Shown here in pieces: positions 61,501 to 64,000 of a DNA stretch of 64,000 nucleotides (position 1 is its first letter; every line of letters starts with the position of its first letter). The notes under the pieces were generated by a model. That model saw only the letters and a program-made list of their open reading frames with translations. It was not told where the DNA came from and searched no databases. The position numbers and the translations under genes were made by a program. Source of the stretch: Arthrobacter sp. zg-Y769 (GTDB lineage: Bacteria; Actinomycetota; Actinomycetes; Actinomycetales; Micrococcaceae); assembly GCF_020907405.1 (NCBI RefSeq), contig NZ_JAJJOE010000014.1, positions 62,001 to 126,000 on the forward strand, given 5' to 3'.

Positions 61501-63068
61501 GCGGCCAGGGACAGGTTCCGCCCCGCCGCACCGGCGGCCTCCGGCCGGCAACCAGGCGGTGGGCGGCTGCCGCAGGGCTGGTCGCCGCCGGACTGGGAGT
61601 AGCCGCCGGGGAGCTGCTGGCCGCCATCGTCAGCCCGTCGCTTTCCCCGGTTTCCGCCGTTGGCTCGGTAGTCATCGACGCCGTTCCCGGGCCGGTCAAA
61701 GACGCAGCGATTGCCCTGTTCGGAACGGCGGATAAGGCAGCACTGCTGGTAGGCATGGGGCTGGTCATCGGCCTTGCCGCCGTTGCCGCCGGCGTCCTGG
61801 AACAGCGCCGTCCGCCCTCGGGAAGCGCAGTACTTGGCCTCTTCGGCGCAGCCGGCCTGGCGGCGGTCCTCTCCCGGCAGCAGTTCTCGCTGCTGGCCGT
61901 CCTGCCGCCGGTAGCCGCCGCCGTCGTCGCCGTCCTGGTCCTGAGGGCCCTTGCGGCGCGGATCCGGGACCTGGACGCGGCACCAACACAGGACGACGCC
62001 GCGGTCCGCCGCCGCACGGTGCTGGCCTCCGTAGGCGGGGGAGCGGCGGTGGCCCTGCTTGGTGCGGCGCTGGCCGGCATAGCCCGCGGCGGGCAGGTGG
62101 GGCTGACGGCCCTGCGGGAAACGGTCCGTCTGCCGGTTCCGGCCCGGCCCGCGGCCGCGATACCCGCCGGCGCCCGGCTCACCGTCGACGGCCTGACTCC
62201 GCTGGTCACGCCCGCCGCGGACTTTTACCGGATCGACACCGCACTGAGCGTGCCGCTCATCGATCCTGCGGAGTGGCGGCTGCGGGTCACCGGCATGGTG
62301 GACCGCGAAGTGGAACTTAGCTACGCGGAACTGCTCGCTGCGCCGCTGCAGGAAAGCTACGTCACCCTCGCCTGCGTCTCCAACGAGGTGGGCGGGAACC
62401 TGATCGGCAACGCCCGGTGGCTGGGGATGCCTGTCCGGGAGCTCCTGGCCCGGGCCGGAGTCCGGACCGGCGCCGACATGGTGCTTTCCACGAGCCGGGA
62501 CGGCTGGAGTGCCTCCACGCCCCTGGAAGCCCTCACCGATGACCGGGATTCGCTGCTGGCCGTGGGCATGAACGGGGAACCGCTGCCGCTGGAGCATGGA
62601 TTCCCCGTCCGGCTCGTGGTGCCCGGACTGTACGGATATGTTTCCGCGACCAAGTGGGTCACCGAGCTGCGGGTCACCCGGTTCGCCGACGAGAGCGCCT
62701 ACTGGACGGACCGGGGCTGGGGCGAGCGCGGTCCCGTCAAGCTCTCCTCACGCATCGACGTCCCCGGCCGGACGCCGGTCTCCGCCGGCACGGTCACCGT
62801 GGCCGGCGTGGCCTGGGCGCAGCACACCGGCCTTAGTGCCGTGCAGGTGCGCGTTGACGACGGCGGCTGGCAGGACGCGGAACTCGCTCCCGGAATTTCC
62901 GCGGATACCTGGCGGCAGTACCGGCTTACGGTGGAACTGCCGCCGGGCGGCCACGACATCACGGTGCGGGCCGTGGACGCCAACGGCGTGCTGCAGGCGG
63001 CCGAAAAACGGCCGGTGCTTCCCGATGGAGCGACCGGCCTGCATACAATTCGGGTGACGGCCCGCTAA
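61497..63068 (+). CDS. Membrane-anchored sulfite-oxidase-family molybdoenzyme
   Basis: This 523-residue protein has an N-terminal membrane region of four segments (residues about 20-175), a linker with an extra hydrophobic stretch, and then a molybdopterin-binding domain of the sulfite oxidase type with the Mo ligand C293 in LACVSNEVGG. A C-terminal dimerisation domain (GVAWAQHTGLSAVQVRVDDGGW, in part) follows. Similar actinobacterial proteins are annotated as molybdopterin-dependent oxidoreductases; the substrate is not known and sulfite cannot be assumed. GTG at 61497 overlaps the modB stop (GTGA). The much longer frame back to 60738 is shadow of modB. Confidence 0.9.
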   Translation: MSGQGQVPPRRTGGLRPATRRWAAAAGLVAAGLGVAAGELLAAIVSPSLSPVSAVGSVVIDAVPGPVKDAAIALFGTADKAALLVGMGLVIGLAAVAAGVLEQRRPPSGSAVLGLFGAAGLAAVLSRQQFSLLAVLPPVAAAVVAVLVLRALAARIRDLDAAPTQDDAAVRRRTVLASVGGGAAVALLGAALAGIARGGQVGLTALRETVRLPVPARPAAAIPAGARLTVDGLTPLVTPAADFYRIDTALSVPLIDPAEWRLRVTGMVDREVELSYAELLAAPLQESYVTLACVSNEVGGNLIGNARWLGMPVRELLARAGVRTGADMVLSTSRDGWSASTPLEALTDDRDSLLAVGMNGEPLPLEHGFPVRLVVPGLYGYVSATKWVTELRVTRFADESAYWTDRGWGERGPVKLSSRIDVPGRTPVSAGTVTVAGVAWAQHTGLSAVQVRVDDGGWQDAELAPGISADTWRQYRLTVELPPGGHDITVRAVDANGVLQAAEKRPVLPDGATGLHTIRVTAR

Positions 63069-63109
63069 GGTCCTTTCCCGCCCCCGCCCGCACCATTCCA
63101 AGGAGGAAC

Positions 63110-64000
63110 ATGTCCGTCCAACCGGCCCCGCAGGGTGTCCCGGCACCGGGATCCGCTGTTCCGTCCGCAACCGGACCACGGCAGGTGGCCGCGCACCGGG
63201 AAGCCGTTGAGGCCCTCCTGCGGACCTGGTTCGCCGCGCAGCCACCCGCCCGCGAGACCATCCCGCTGGCCTCGGCTGCCGGGCGGATCCTCGCGGCAGA
63301 GGTGCGGGCGCCGGGAAACCTGCCGCCCTTCACCAACTCACAGATGGACGGCTACGCAGTCCATAGTCCGGACCTCGCCGCAGCCCGGGACCGGCCCGGC
63401 ACGCCGGGTACCGTCCGGCTGGCGATCGCCGCACCCATCCCTGCCGGACGGGCAGCGCCGCCGCTGCTGCCCGGCACAGCCGCACCGGTCATGACCGGCG
63501 CCATGCTGCCCGAGGGGGCAGACGCCGTCGTTCCGATCGAGGCCTGCACGCCCGACTACTTCCTGCCGGAAGCAGAAGGCACCGTGGCGGTTCCGGCGGA
63601 TATCCCCGCGGGGCAGTTCGTCCGCAGGGCAGGCAGCGATATTGGCGCAGGAACCCCGGCACTGCCCGCCGGCACCCTGCTGGGACCGCTGCAGCTGGGA
63701 CTGCTGGCCGCCCTGGGCCTGGACCGCATCACCGTCCGGGCGCGGCCGCGGGTACTGCTGCTGACCACCGGAGACGAAGTCGTGGAACCGGGCCGTCCGC
63801 TGGGACCGGGCCAGATCCACGACGCAAACACCACCCTGCTCCGCAGTTCCCTGGAGGAAGCGGGCGCGGAGGTGCTCCGGTCCCGGATCCTGGCTGATTC
63901 CCCGGAGGAGTTCATCGACCGGCTGCGTGCCGATCTTGCTGCGGACGCCCCGGACCTGGTCCTCACCTCCGGCGGCATCAGCAAGGGCGCCTACGAGGTG
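63110..64000 (+). CDS. moeA: Molybdopterin molybdenumtransferase MoeA (3' end outside window)
   Basis: MoeA inserts molybdate into adenylated molybdopterin. The 297 codons inside the window start with ATG 63110 behind AAGGAGGAAC and run open to the last base. PPFTNSQMDGYAV, MTGAMLPEGADAVVP, LLTTGDEVVEPG and TSGGISKGAYEV are canonical family motifs. An N-terminal extension of about 24 residues precedes the usual start of homology. It follows the molybdoenzyme by 41 bases and may be co-transcribed. Confidence 0.95.
   Translation, partial: MSVQPAPQGVPAPGSAVPSATGPRQVAAHREAVEALLRTWFAAQPPARETIPLASAAGRILAAEVRAPGNLPPFTNSQMDGYAVHSPDLAAARDRPGTPGTVRLAIAAPIPAGRAAPPLLPGTAAPVMTGAMLPEGADAVVPIEACTPDYFLPEAEGTVAVPADIPAGQFVRRAGSDIGAGTPALPAGTLLGPLQLGLLAALGLDRITVRARPRVLLLTTGDEVVEPGRPLGPGQIHDANTTLLRSSLEEAGAEVLRSRILADSPEEFIDRLRADLAADAPDLVLTSGGISKGAYEV

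Overview
The window is high-GC actinobacterial chromosome and looks like Arthrobacter or a close relative in the Micrococcaceae. The reasons are the frr-cdsA and dxr-rseP-ispG-proS gene order, the rimP-nusA-ylxR-infB-rbfA, truB-ribF and rpsO-pnp blocks, the frequent GTG and TTG starts, the many lipoproteins, and several promoters whose -10 box sits right at the start codon (leaderless transcripts). I saw no rRNA or tRNA gene, IS element, prophage or CRISPR array. Gene density is high. Nearly all long antisense ORFs are GC-frame shadows.

Layout: (1) 1-2037, the end of frr, cdsA and a DivIVA-like protein. (2) 2044-8158, a LytS/LytTR two-component system with two solute:sodium symporter modules, one in its own operon and one divergent. 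The intergenic region carries a phased CCGTTCA repeat array and a CRP/GlxR-like site. (3) 8192-22626, a branched-chain amino acid (leucine) catabolic region: Lrp regulator, BCKDH E1alpha/E1beta/E2, a repeat-filled gap, a lipoprotein, a GNAT, a TetR regulator, and the operon accD1-accA1-acyl-CoA dehydrogenase-scoA-scoB-maoC-citE. Its gene content parallels the M. tuberculosis Rv2495c-Rv2506 region. (4) 22690-35340, an NAD(P)-binding protein, dxr, the site-2 protease RseP, a second repeat-filled gap, a SatD-family pair, YciI, ispG, a GNAT, three tandem paralogous lipoproteins and proS. (5) 35347-38437, a TSUP permease, an APH-like kinase and a DUF4439 protein. (6) 38524-53435, translation and RNA genes (rimP to rbfA, truB, ribF, rpsO, pnp) with several structured leaders, plus an M16 peptidase. 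(7) 53503-58383, an accessory-looking catabolic island: a FadR-type regulator divergent from a Baeyer-Villiger monooxygenase fused to an alpha/beta-hydrolase, followed by an acyl-CoA synthetase. (8) 58405-64000, a molybdenum cluster: moaD, moaA, modA, modB (no modC), a membrane-anchored sulfite-oxidase-family enzyme and the start of moeA.

How it fits together: regions 2 and 3 suggest carbon-responsive uptake of short carboxylates and full conversion of leucine to acetyl-CoA and acetoacetate. In that scheme a MaoC hydratase and a CitE-type lyase probably replace LiuC and HMG-CoA lyase. Region 7 can be read as a compact ketone to ester to acid to acyl-CoA route, with the first two steps in one polypeptide. 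The most notable non-coding features are the palindromic repeat family shared by the two large gaps, a duplicated copy of the E2 gene 3' end with its terminator, the LytTR-type operator array, and the folded leaders of rpsO and pnp.
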